Part shown: positions 44,475-55,436 of the stretch, in pieces
Layout: every line of letters starts with the position of its first letter
Position numbering within the stretch: position 1 is the stretch's first letter
From: Chondrosia reniformis
Taxonomy: Eukaryota > Porifera > Demospongiae > Chondrillida > Chondrillidae
Assembly: GCA_947172415.1 (NCBI GenBank)
Contig: OX359199.1
Coordinates: forward strand, 6,401,884 to 6,465,883
Direction: 5' to 3'
DNA: 64,000 nt
Position numbers and translations under genes: made by a program
The notes under the pieces: model-generated
Database searches by the model: none
What the model saw: the letters and a program-made list of their open reading frames with translations, nothing else
Told to the model about the DNA's origin: nothing

Positions 44475-47400
44475 ATGGTTATCAGGAAACTCTTAAAAAG
44501 GCACAATATCTTTAAATTCCTCGTCCTCGCGACTATTATAATATCTGTTGTCTTGTATAGTCGAATCTCTAGCTCACAATTAACTAATTTCTCCCCTAAG
44601 GAGATTCAGCTTAGAGGCGGTCGAAGTATCAAGGAGATTGCATCTTATCCGAAAAACGGCAGTGTGAATAGTAATTCAAAGAATCATTCAACGTCACAAA
44701 CGACAATAGTAACAGAGGCGAAAGTTTCAGAAGCCAAAGGATTTACGCAGTTAACTAAAACGGAGCCAACTTGGCCCAGGATTATTCCCGTTGAAAGGTC
44801 TAGTGATGTTAGTTTAGCTCGCAAATTGGACATATTAAATGCAAAGGAGAGAATATTTAATGACGGCGCCTTTCCAAAATTAACAAGCGACGACATTGTC
44901 ATAGTGGTTCAAGTTCATCGCCGTATACACTATCTACGCCTTTTGATCGATTCCCTGCGAAGCATGCGAGGGATTGAAAGGATCCTGGTTATATTTAGCC
45001 ATGACTATTACGACGAGGAGCTAAATTCTGCTGTGCAAGCCATTGACTTTTGTAAGGTTAGTCTGATATGTAGGCCTACATTCTTAAGATTTCTGTAGCG
45101 TACTTAGTAACCGCACGTACTTCTGCTGAAGTCACACCTTTGCGAGTGAGATTATTATTATTATTATTATTATTAAAGGTATAGCCCCGTCAGCCCAAGG
45201 CTGGTATGAACTGGGACCTCACAAAAACACAAAAACAGATAAACCTAACAATACAAGAATATCAGTTAGGGACACATAATCTATCTGGTTTAGTTCTAAC
45301 TATCTCTGGAGTTACTTCAATAGCAGATCTGTATGCATCATTTCACAGTAGTTTGTTTGTGTGTGTATGTATATAGCTCAAGGATACAGTACTTTTTGGG
45401 TCGGTTGTCCAGACCAGACATTGCATTCAGTAATCATAAAAGGTTATCACAGCATGCATGGTGACATCATTCAAGTTTGGACAACCGACCCAAAAAGTAC
45501 TGTATAGAATGGGAATTGTTTTTCTGGTACTGACAACAAGGTTTTGTGCGGTACATGTACCACTGCTGTATACAACTCATTAGGACATTTAATTTGAATA
45601 ATTTATCCTATTGTAATGTATGCAGAAACTAGTTATGCAGCTTCATTGATGCTGTATGCTATCTCTGTATTACTTCCCACTTGCGGTTGTCTGACTATCA
45701 TGATATAGTCATTCCTACTATTAATGGGTGTGCTGTTCATTTCTTTGATTGACAACCATTTAGATCATAGAACAGTAATAACATGTAACTTCCCATTTCA
45801 TGTGGTTCAAGACTTTTATTGCTATACAACACATTAAAATCCTCCAGTCTAATTTAGCAAACATGTATGGCCAGGAGCCAGCACTCCATGCACAAACTAG
45901 AACCTCGCTTGCCAGCTCCTTTTAAAGACATTACAGACGGACTAACTAGATATCACTGGAGTGGTAACTTGTGGTTGAAAGTAGTAGCTTTGAAAGTCTC
46001 TACTAACTTATTGCTTTATAATATTAGCCTACTGTATGCATTTTCAATGAACTTGTTGATATTTGCTTTAGGTAATGCAAATATTCTATCCCTATTCATT
46101 TCAACTTTACAACACAACATTTCCCGGCCATTCACCCAACGACTGTAACCCCAAGTGGAAAATGGAGCAGTTAGTATATTTATATGAAGTATTCAGAGAA
46201 TGAATCTGTACTTAGAATTACTGGATTTAGTGAATCAGTTTCACTGTATGATTGATATACTGGCTGTATGATTGATATATACTGGCTGTATGATTGATAT
46301 ATACTGGCTGTATGATTGATATATACTGGCTGTATGATTGATATATACTGGCTGTATGATTATAGGGCCAGTGAAGCATCTTGTACAAACGCCAAACATC
46401 CCGATCAGTTTGGACACTACAGAGAAGCTGCAATAACTGCAATCAAGCATCATTGGTGGTGGAAGATTAACACCATATTTGATAGATTGTCTGTCACCAG
46501 AAATTTCACTGGATTCATAATTCTTGTTGAAGAGGACCACTTCTTTAGCCCGGATGCTCTTGTCGTAGCCCAACATCTCAGTAGATTCAAGGATAAGTGA
46601 GCGCCTATTGAAACTTGAAACTTGGCTTGAAAGTCATTTTATGAATGCCTATAGCATTTTTAATTCATGAGACACTCTTTAAATAATAATATTATGTACG
46701 CTTTTCAGTATTTACAGCTGTAATTGTCCATAGATACGTATACACATAAATGTAATGAAATCATACATATTTATAAAATCATTAGAGTAGTTGTTTGATG
46801 TAACTGGCTGACTGTCCTAACTTCCAAACTGTTGATGGTTTAATTATTTTACTTAAATATTAATTTTAACCATATAAAATGCAGACACCATGGTAGCACT
46901 AATTTGATTAGGGACCAGGGTCACACACTTTTATGGCTTCCCTGTAATGGACTCTGTATTTCATCCAATTACTGCAGTAATGTAACGTAAATTAGAGAAA
47001 GTAAAGATGTAGATGCCTCTATCCATGTGTCCGTTTTATGTGATTGCACTGTGCAGTTTACGACTAGGTTTGACCTAGTAGCATGACAATTATCTAAACA
47101 AACCACCTTGTAACTAAGTGTACAATCTACAGAGCTCTCGAGAAGTACATTTCCTTTTCTCCTTTTTTAATGGACCATAATTTAATTATAAAAACAATTT
47201 TGAGAGTTGCCTAACCTTAATTACTTCATTTGGCACCATCTGGTACTGAACTTAATAAGAGTGACTTTTATAAGTAAATAAAAACTAACAGGATGTTGTA
47301 TAGAGTAAAGATGTTTATTCATGCAACTACTCAATATCTCACTTTTGTAGGCAATCCTCTACCATTGACTTTATCAACCTTGGAATGTACACTCCAATAT

Positions 47401-48079
47401 ATCCTTTCGCACAGAACTCAAAACAGGTAATTAGTGCTATTATGTTGTACCACATTACATGTCTTGTGTCCAAAGGTCATGTTGAAAGAGGTAGTTATCC
47501 CAATCTTCATACCTAAAGGTAGTTGTTATGGACTGGTATTCGGCCAAGCATAACATGGGTTTTGGGATGAATAGGAAGACGTGGGAAAAACTGAAGACTT
47601 GTAAAAACAAATTTTGTACTTTTGATGATTACAACTGGGATTGGTCGTTGTGCATTCTAAGTACTCAGTGTCTTCCGGAACAGCTGAGAGTGGTCGTAGC
47701 TCTATCTCCTCGTATATTTCACATTGGATCCTGGTGAGTATACGGATGAATGTATACATTGGTACTTCTGTTCACTGCCAGGCTTTAGAGCTTATTTTTA
47801 CACCAAGAAACCTTCCATATTCAAATCAACTCTCTTTCTCTCTGCTCATGCAGTGGTACTCACCAAAAGAAAGGTTGTGATGTGTACAAAGAGAAGAGAA
47901 GAGTTGATGCCCTGCTCTCTGGGTCCACTCAATATCTCTTTCCAAGTGAGATGAATGAGAGAATTGCTCCTGTACCTGGACACACTAACTTGCTATCTAA
48001 AATTAAACGTCTTAAGGGTTATGGTGGATGGGGAGATCCACGGGATCATGAGTTGTGTTTAAATTTTGTTGTTAATTGA
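44475..48079 (+). CDS. MGAT2: Alpha-1,6-mannosyl-glycoprotein 2-beta-N-acetylglucosaminyltransferase
   Basis: Model: join(44475..45056,46072..46169,46366..46596,47351..47426,47519..47733,47854..48079), phases consistent, 475 residues (human 447). A Golgi type II membrane enzyme that adds GlcNAc to the alpha-1,6 mannose arm and commits N-glycans to complex form. N-terminal anchor FLVLATIIISVVLYS at about residues 15-29, then a stem. The catalytic domain shows HRRIHYLRLLIDSLR, the metal/UDP-site VEEDHFFSPD, FGHYREA followed by KHHWWWKI, AKHNMGFGM, CTFDDYNWDWSL, RIFHIGSCGTHQKKGC and GYGGWGDPRDHELC, all matching the family. Intron 2 carries a 22-bp array directly against its acceptor. Identification is secure; the exon 5 acceptor (AAAG/GTAG) is the least certain junction. 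Confidence 0.92.
45385..45504. mobile_element. MITE copy 2, 120 bp, near-perfect terminal inverted repeats
   Basis: Begins TACAGTACTTTTTGGGTCGG and ends with its inverse CCGACCCAAAAAGTACTGTA; arms are about 30 bp. It lies in MGAT2 intron 1 and is homologous to 42044-42212. Confidence 0.75.
46255..46363. repeat. 22-bp tandem repeat abutting an acceptor, about 5 copies
   Basis: Units of ATACTGGCTGTATGATTGAT type. The last unit runs into the MGAT2 exon 3 acceptor (GTATGATTATAG ending 46365), so the branch-point region has been multiplied. Confidence 0.88.
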
Positions 48080-48460
48080 TATGTATTATTATCTTGAACT
48101 TTGTGCAAAGGCAATTGGTTTTATCTTTTTAAATTTATTTATTTCCTGTATTCCATCAATGTAATCTGAAGTTCTTTCTTTATGATACATCTATTGAATC
48201 AACTGTTAATCAAATTTATGAAATAGTGTGGTTACGCAGTCATTTGCGTATGTGTGTGCAATGTAGAATACCTTACTTCATCTTTTAACCAGTAAATGAT
48301 TGTGGTGATAAGCAAAACCACAACTATTGCCGTATATATAACCTTCCTATGCATATTAAACTTGGACTTAACTGCCCATAAATAACTAAACAATTATGCA
48401 AGCAAGTACATAGTATATCTTATAACGTTGGTAAATATTTTTGGTCTATTTGCAATGGTG
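48080..48460. other. Intergenic between convergent MGAT2 and SUCLG1
   Basis: AT-rich 3' UTR-type sequence of both genes; no exon or structured element seen. Confidence 0.4.
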
Positions 48461-51400
48461 TTACAGCTTCCCTGCATCCTTCATTGCTCTAACCATGGTA
48501 GTCCCCATTTCAGATGGAGAAGGTGCAATGTACACACTGGCTGATTCTAGGGCAGTAATCTGGAGAATGGAGAAACTGTCTTAGTAACTAAATTGAATCT
48601 AAACGGCCACCTACAAATAGATTTAAAAACCCTCTATCACTCCTAAGAGCTTGTTGTGGCAACAATTCCCATACCATAAAAATTCTACAGCTAGTCACAT
48701 GCATTAGACATGCCTTAGGTATGCAGAGGCTAAACCTCACAAACTATTGCATTATAAGTTGTGTTAGAGGATAGCACTTGTATAAAGGATGGAAAATCAG
48801 TGAGGTGTTAAATTAGCTTTGTAATCTTTCCTATGAAGAGCACTTGGTGGATATCTACTGTATATAGTCCATCACAATACTGCTACAGACTAAACTGCAC
48901 ACAAGAGGTTAACACACAAGAGCTTAGTGCCATCACGTGTCCCCCCTCAAACCCCTCACCTTTTCTTCAGAACCTCCCTTGCCACCAGAAATAATGGCAC
49001 CAGCATGACCTGAGGGGGGAGGGTGGGATAGATTGAACGTATATGAGGGTATGTGAAAGGGATCAAAGACACGTATACCTATATACCAATTGAAATTTTT
49101 TATCCATATAACACATGGTTTCAATATAAATTTCTTATAGGTTTTCTATAGTCCTATGACTTTTTATAGGCAGACTTTGTCCTCCGTTTTCTAACAAACA
49201 AAGGCCTAAATGAAAATTCCTTAATCTAAAATGAGTTTTATATCCTGAATTTTACGATAATATGCTCATTCTGTTTCTAGGTCCTTTCTTGGAGTCATAT
49301 GAATTAATTAGATTAGATTAGATTAGATTACCTTAGTATATTGTAACTTGACTGTATATACAGTGCAAGTTACAATATACTAAGGTAATCTAATATAATA
49401 TAAATAAATAATATAATATAATATAATTAATTCATATGGCTCCAAGAAAGAACCTAAAAACAAAATGGGCATATCATCATAAAGTTTAGGGTATAAAACT
49501 CATTTTAAATTAAGGGATTTTTGATTTAGGCCTATATACAGTATATATATAACTAAACTCTTCAGGTACAGCACATCTACATACCCATTCGCCTCCCGGG
49601 AGGAGCTGTACGACCCACAATCAGACCAGTCACGGGCTTTGCATTGGGACCCTATCAAGGGAAACATGAATAATCTAACACCATTTTTCTTACATGCTAC
49701 ATCTCCTTTAGAGTAAAAGCCAATGGGGAACCATCAAGAGAAACAGGGAACAGTCAATCACCAATCACATATAAGCTGACACTAGTTGAGGTATAAGGGT
49801 CACAGACTATCTGGTAGTTTAGATAGTCAATAATTAGATATTGTGGGACTATTTAAGCCCCTATTGTCTGGGGCAACACCTGATGACCAGTAGTGTACCC
49901 TTGACCAGAGGGAGGGGTACATTGAATGAGGGTACAGACATATCAATAGGTATCATATATCAGGACTTCCAAAGGAGTAAGAAGGTAAAGACTCCTGGGG
50001 TCACTGATGAAGGGTGAGGGTGCAGCCCAGCTGGGAAGTCACAATCCATAAATAAAAAGAACTATATAGCCTTTAGAGCTTTGGTTGAGGATAGGGTCTT
50101 CAAACTGATTTTTCTTCCTTTCTGAAGTTTTACCTTATTCTTCTCCTTCAAGAACTCGGCAGCATCTTCTTCAGCACTACCTCCAATCTCTCCAATGAGT
50201 AGTATACCTACATTAGTTGGAATAGGGTAGCAGATTAAGCCTCTTCTCTTATACATCACAGGAAAATACATGAATATGAGAGTACCTTTTGTATCCGGGT
50301 CCTGCAGGAACACATCAATACAGTCTACAAAGTTAGTTCCATTGAAAGGGTCTCCTCCAATACCTGCAGGTGTATGGGAGTTAATCAGGACCGGCCCAGA
50401 ATTGGGACACTTACCAACACACAAAGACCGGCCCAGAATGGGGACACTTACCAACACACAAGGACTGTCCCAGAATGGGGACACTTACCAACACACAAGG
50501 ACCGACCCAGAATGGGGACACTTACCAGCACACAAGGACCGGCCCAGAATGGGGACACTTACCAGCACACAAGGACTGGCCCAGAATGGGGACACTTACC
50601 AGCACACAAGGACCGACCCAGAATGGGGACACTTACCAGCACACAAGGACCGACCCAGAATGGGGACACTTACCAGCACACAAGGACCGACCCAGAATGG
50701 GGACACTTACCAGCACACAAGGACCGGCCCAGAATGGGGACACTTACCAGCACACAAGGACCGGCCCAGAATGGGGACACTTACCAGAACACAAGGACCG
50801 ACCCAGAATGGGGACACTTACCAGCACACAAGGACCGACCCAGAATGGGGACACTTACCAACACACAAGGACCGACCCAGAATGGGGACACTTACCAGCA
50901 CACAAGGACTGTCCGAGAATGGGGACACTTACCAACACACAAGGACTGGCCAAGCTTTTCATTAGTTGTCTGCCATACAGCTTCATATGTCAAAGTACCA
51001 GACCTAGATACTATGCCTATTAAATGAATATAAATATATATAAATAGCAGGAAGCAAGTACTGTCAGACCCCATACATGTATAATAGATGCCAGTGAGGT
51101 GCACTAACCAATTTTCCCTGGGAGATGGATGTGTCCAGGCATAATACCTATCTTACATTCGCCAGGCTGTGGATTAAAGAGAAACATTTGCATTGAGAAA
51201 ACTTCCAAACTCAACTTTGGGTAATACTTCTGACATACAACCATATTATGAAAGAAAGGTCTGTTCAAGTGTGTAATGATTTGCTATGTTGAGCTCTAAT
51301 GCTTAAGGGGTTACTATAATTGCATACAGACCTTGATAATTCCTGGACAATTGGGTCCAATCATTCTTGTTTTATTCTGCCTAACCAGTTTATGCTTCAC

Positions 51401-52679
51401 CTAAAAGTGCACAAGGGACAGAAAGAAGTACATCACTGACTGCATTAGTATTGGCCAAAGACTACTAAATTAGACACAGACCAACTGCATTACTGTAGCC
51501 ATTTGCTATTGTATATTAGAATCACAATGCTGTACTGCATAGCTTATAAAGAGGAGTTGGTACTTATGACTGACATGAACCAGTTTATGTAAGCAGTGGT
51601 GAAATGGCAACCTGAAACAAGCGTATCTAGGCAACCCAATTGGGGTCTCCCTACCTTAACCATGTCCTGCTGGGGAATTCCCTCAGTGATGCACACAACC
51701 AGCCCTATCTCAGCATCTATGGCTTCCATCAGGGCATTGGCTGCGAAGGGGGCGGGCACATAGATGACAGATGCTTCTGCCCCAGCCTGCTCTTTGGCCT
51801 CTGCCACTGATTTGAAGACAGGGAGACCCATGTGGGTGGTCCCTGCCTTATTAGGAGTAACCCCGCCCACCATCTTTGTGCCATATTCAATAGCTTGCTG
51901 AGAGTGGAAGGTTCCCTGTCTACCTACAAACACATGTGTGGATGGATGGAGGGATGGGTGGATGGGTGGAGGGATGGATGGGTGGGTGGATGGAGGGATG
52001 GATGGATGGATGGATGGGTACAATGGGCCCAGGTTACAACAGATATAATAGGGAATGGGGGGGATACAAAAGTGGAGAAATTCATATATTTAAATACATA
52101 TATACAAGGGTGGCAATTTCTTTCTTCAATTGAGCTACTTCATTCATACAGATATCCTCGTTATCAATAAACCTTTGAACAACCATCAGCTTCGTTATAG
52201 CACATGAAAGTCAATGACGAGTGCAGCATAATATATACATGCATAAACTTGATTCTCATCCAAAACCCGTTAAGTGAATCTCCACCCTAAGTCAATTGTC
52301 TAATGGTGTTCATGCATACATATACATACGTAGTACACGCATTCAAATAAGGCTTGACAGTCGTGTGGGCGGTGTGTGGCGTGCTATGAAAGGGCTAGGT
52401 GACTCTACGCAACTACTGTATAACTACTTCCGGTAGTGACTAACCTGTAAATCCTTGGCAAATAACTTTGGTCTCTTTGTTTATTAATACGTTGGAACGA
52501 GTAGTCTCGTACGTGGAATTACTCCTAGCAACTGCGGGAGATAGAAATAACAGAGGAAAAAGAATTTTCTGTAACAAATTTCACATGACAGCATTGTAAA
52601 CTCTGTAGACAATACTGCACTTCGTTCACATACAGAGTTTTCCGATGGAAGATATTCTTCTTCCAAAATTTCCAGCCAT
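48461..52679 (-). CDS. SUCLG1: Succinyl-CoA ligase alpha subunit, mitochondrial
   Basis: Model: complement(join(48461..48559,48960..49009,49585..49651,50134..50207,50286..50363,50933..51016,51109..51166,51332..51400,51655..51923,52445..52531,52634..52679)), all in phase, 326 residues. With a beta subunit it interconverts succinyl-CoA and succinate with ATP or GTP formation in the TCA cycle. The N-terminus [15 protein letters not shown] is a basic mitochondrial presequence. Family segments: [115 protein letters not shown] and [22 protein letters not shown], with the phosphohistidine in GHAGAI. Intron 6 is a tandem array of donor-containing repeats, intron 2 has a GGAT array at its acceptor, and intron 9 has a long fold-back element. 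Confidence 0.95.
49202..49533. mobile_element. Long fold-back (near-palindromic) element
   Basis: From AGGCCTAAAT to ATTTAGGCCT. The left half, including CTTTCTTGGAGTCATATGAA, is mirrored by the right half (TTCATATGGCTCCAAGAAAG), with arms of roughly 110 bp or more. A second inner palindrome surrounds TGTATATACA, and short ATTAG and AATAT microsatellites lie at the loop edges. It is in SUCLG1 intron 9 and is consistent with a fold-back MITE. Confidence 0.8.
50388..50951. repeat. 37-bp minisatellite carrying copies of the SUCLG1 intron 6 donor, about 15 copies
   Basis: On the plus strand each unit has CCCAGAATGGGGACACTTAC followed by CAACACACAAGGACCGG or close variants. On the minus (gene) strand this reads CCTTGTGTGTTG/GTAAGTG, the same as the end of SUCLG1 exon 6 plus its 5' splice site. 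The array begins at the real exon-intron boundary (50933) and fills nearly the whole 569-bp intron. Units alternate between GTTGGTAAGTG and GCTGGTAAGTG. Confidence 0.93.
51940..52018. repeat. GGAT-type array next to a SUCLG1 acceptor
   Basis: About 80 bp of GGATGGATGGAGGGATGGGT in SUCLG1 intron 2, ending about 15 nt from the exon 3 acceptor (minus strand AG at 51924-51925). Confidence 0.88.
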
Positions 52680-52806
52680 TTTTATTTTGAAGAGAAAAAA
52701 GAGTAAAACCCTGCAAGGACGACTGTGGTCACATTGGTAACATGGCAATGTGATTGATTAGATCCTACGGCTTGAAGAGACCAATATCGTTGTTCACTTT
52801 CGTACC
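52680..52806. promoter_or_regulatory. Head-to-head region between SUCLG1 and pantothenate kinase
   Basis: 127 bp between start codons of two genes in CoA metabolism; a probable bidirectional promoter. No TATA box is evident. Confidence 0.45.
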
Positions 52807-54938
52807 ATGTCTGAAGACCAAAGTGCTGGCAATGAGGCTACATCGAACTCACTTTCTGGAATCAGTTTTACTACTCTAAGCACGGAAAATCAGCTGTTAC
52901 CAGAGCCTCCATGTTCCTGTGCTACTCCACGCGAAGGTGATGTGTTAGCACTGTCTCTGATGTTCTTTTCCAAGAGTGTTACAATAATCTCTTGTCCAAG
53001 TGTTACCTTAACTTTTAATTGCCTTGATTGCCGCTTTGTGCATTAAATGAGCAGCTAATGTTTCTCTGCAAAATTGCCTCTTTTAGTCACTGAAGCATTA
53101 CACCTACACTCGTCATTGGTTTTCATGCCAAGTTTACCATTTATTTGTGGTGTCATTGTATAGCAGTAAATATAGTATTCATAACTGCAATCATTCCTTA
53201 CACTATTCTAATCCATTTTCCAAAGCAGCAAAACAATTAAGAACTACATTTTGAATGTGTGTTGCCATAGGTACGCAATGGTTTGGAGCTGACATAGGCG
53301 GTACGCTCACTAAGGGAGTGTACTTTGAATACCAGCACCCCAAGCATGCGTCAGCCAATCACAAAGATTCTGAACGAGTGGCAGCTCTTCAAATGTTTGT
53401 GAAATCTAATCTTACCTATGGGTCCACAGGCTACAGGTAGGGAATGTTGACAAAATGTTTAAATTGTAAAAATGCTTTGTGATACATGTAGAGATGCTCA
53501 TTTGGAAATGTTGGATCAGAAGATACAGTCTATGACAGGAACTCTCCATTTTATCAAGTTTGACACTTGTCGTATGGAAGGGTTTATGAGTATGGTGGCT
53601 GAGAATGATTTGGTACACATTGCAAAGTGTGTTTCTGCAACAGGAGGCGGAGCTTACAAGTTTGAAAAAGACTTCAAAGAGGCTAGTTGAATATTCAATT
53701 ACTTATTACTGATTTTGCTTAACAAATGTGATGACTTTAAAAAATCTTGAATCTTGCTGAAATTGACACCAGTTAACTTTTCTGTTTCTATAGAAATTAG
53801 ATGTTACTTTACACAAGTATGATGAACTGATGTGTCTGGCAAAGGGCATTCAGTATCTCTGTACATACAACCCAAGAGAGTGTTTCTACTGGAGAAACAG
53901 CAATTCTAGTGGCTTTGGTGCTGAAAAGGAGGTTTTCGACTTTCAACATCACATCTACCCTTATATTATCACTAATGTTGGGTCAGGAGTCAGTATTTTA
54001 TTGGTAAACTCTCAAACGGACGTCCGCAGGATTGGAGGTACAAGTATTGGTGGAGGGACATTTCAAGGTCTGTGTGCTCTCCTCACTGGGACAGATTCTT
54101 TTGATGATGCAATAGCCTTGGCTGAGAGGGGAGACAGTACAAAGGTGGACAAACTTGTCCGAGATATTTATGGTGGTGATTATGCTAAATTTGGTTTAAG
54201 TGGAAATCTGGTAGCAAGTAGGTGGGTGTTGACTCTCTTTTATGATTGTAATTCCTAGTGTAAAGTGTTACTATTTGATGGTTCATGCACTGAGGTGTGG
54301 CTATCAAATATGGTTGTAGCATCTTAATATGTCCCATGAATGTAATTACAGTTGGGTGTCTGTGTGTAATGTTCATTAGGAGGCTTCTTGTCTCTTAGAG
54401 AAGCTTTATGTGTTAAAGTTCACACCTAGTTTGTCTCATTTTGGTACTGGTTCATTCCTTAGCTTTGGCAATATGATCCATCCTGAGAAGAGAGCACAGG
54501 CCAGACCAGAGGACCTGGCCAAGGCAGCACTGGTTACCGTCACCAACACTGTTTCAGCCATGGCCAAGATGTGTGCCAGTGCATCAGTAAGCCGTCTGAT
54601 GTAGTAGTAAAGTGTTACATTGTTTGTCTGCAGTAAAGTAGTAAGATCAGTCAATGTAATTATTAATGGCATAGATTGTGTATTGATGAAGCTTTCATTC
54701 TAAATGACACAGAATACCTTATTCACTGACATATATTTATCTTTTTTCTGCTATCTAGTCAGTAGATCGTGTCTTATTTATTGGAAACTACCTACGGAAT
54801 AACAGAATGTCCATGCAAATGTTAACATACGCTATGGATTACTGGTCCAATGGGTCGGTCAAGGCGCTGTTTATGGAGCATGAAGGCTATTCTGGGGCAC
54901 TAGGAGCACTCATAACACATCTAGAGAGCTGTAAATGA
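52807..54938 (+). CDS. PANK: Pantothenate kinase (eukaryotic type II)
   Basis: Model: join(52807..52936,53271..53436,53492..53681,53794..54221,54463..54586,54759..54938), 405 residues. It catalyses ATP-dependent phosphorylation of pantothenate, the committed and feedback-controlled step of CoA synthesis. Seen: the phosphate-binding [99 protein letters not shown]; and the C-terminal [15 protein letters not shown] 43-residue non-conserved Ser/Thr-rich N-terminus precedes the core. Intron 3 appears to use a GC donor (GAG/GCTAGT after 53681): only this keeps the frame and the length seen in other PanKs. It shares a promoter region with SUCLG1. Confidence 0.93.
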
Positions 54939-55436
54939 GACATTCTAATATAATAGAGATTTAAATACATACATGTATATATTAAGCTATTCAGAGTTTA
55001 TACATTCCTTTCTATATACTTCACCAATTTTGAGAAATTCTACAGAATTATGACACACTACAATGAAGATCTTTTTGTCTTTAGTTTCTGTTTATTTTTG
55101 TACATAAAGACAGATTGAAGATTATAATCTGGAAAGTTCACATTTGTGTAAAGATAATTTCTTCTGTCTGGTGAAGTTATAAAAAGTTCAAACTAATAAT
55201 TTCAAATTCAACATACAGTATGTATCTATATGACCGAGTGGTCTATACAGTTATATATAATACCTTAATAGTATAACTTTATTGAATCTAAATGATAATT
55301 AGGAGACTATGTTGTATTAACATACAAATTGACAAAGATGCACAAAAAACAATTCATTCTTTTGAAAATATAGAAATATAAGAAAGAATTTAAAGTTGAA
55401 ATGTAAAATAGTTAAGAGACCATAATATAAAGAGGT
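54939..55436. other. Intergenic between convergent PANK and NOA1
   Basis: AT-rich 3' UTR-type sequence with no exon, repeat or RNA gene seen. Confidence 0.4.

Noticed and set aside
50270..51027. Three overlapping frames of [16 protein letters not shown] repeats; also a CRISPR-like look
   Set aside because: The 37-bp array cycles through all frames and has no unique spacers, so it is a minisatellite in a eukaryotic intron, not a protein or a CRISPR array.
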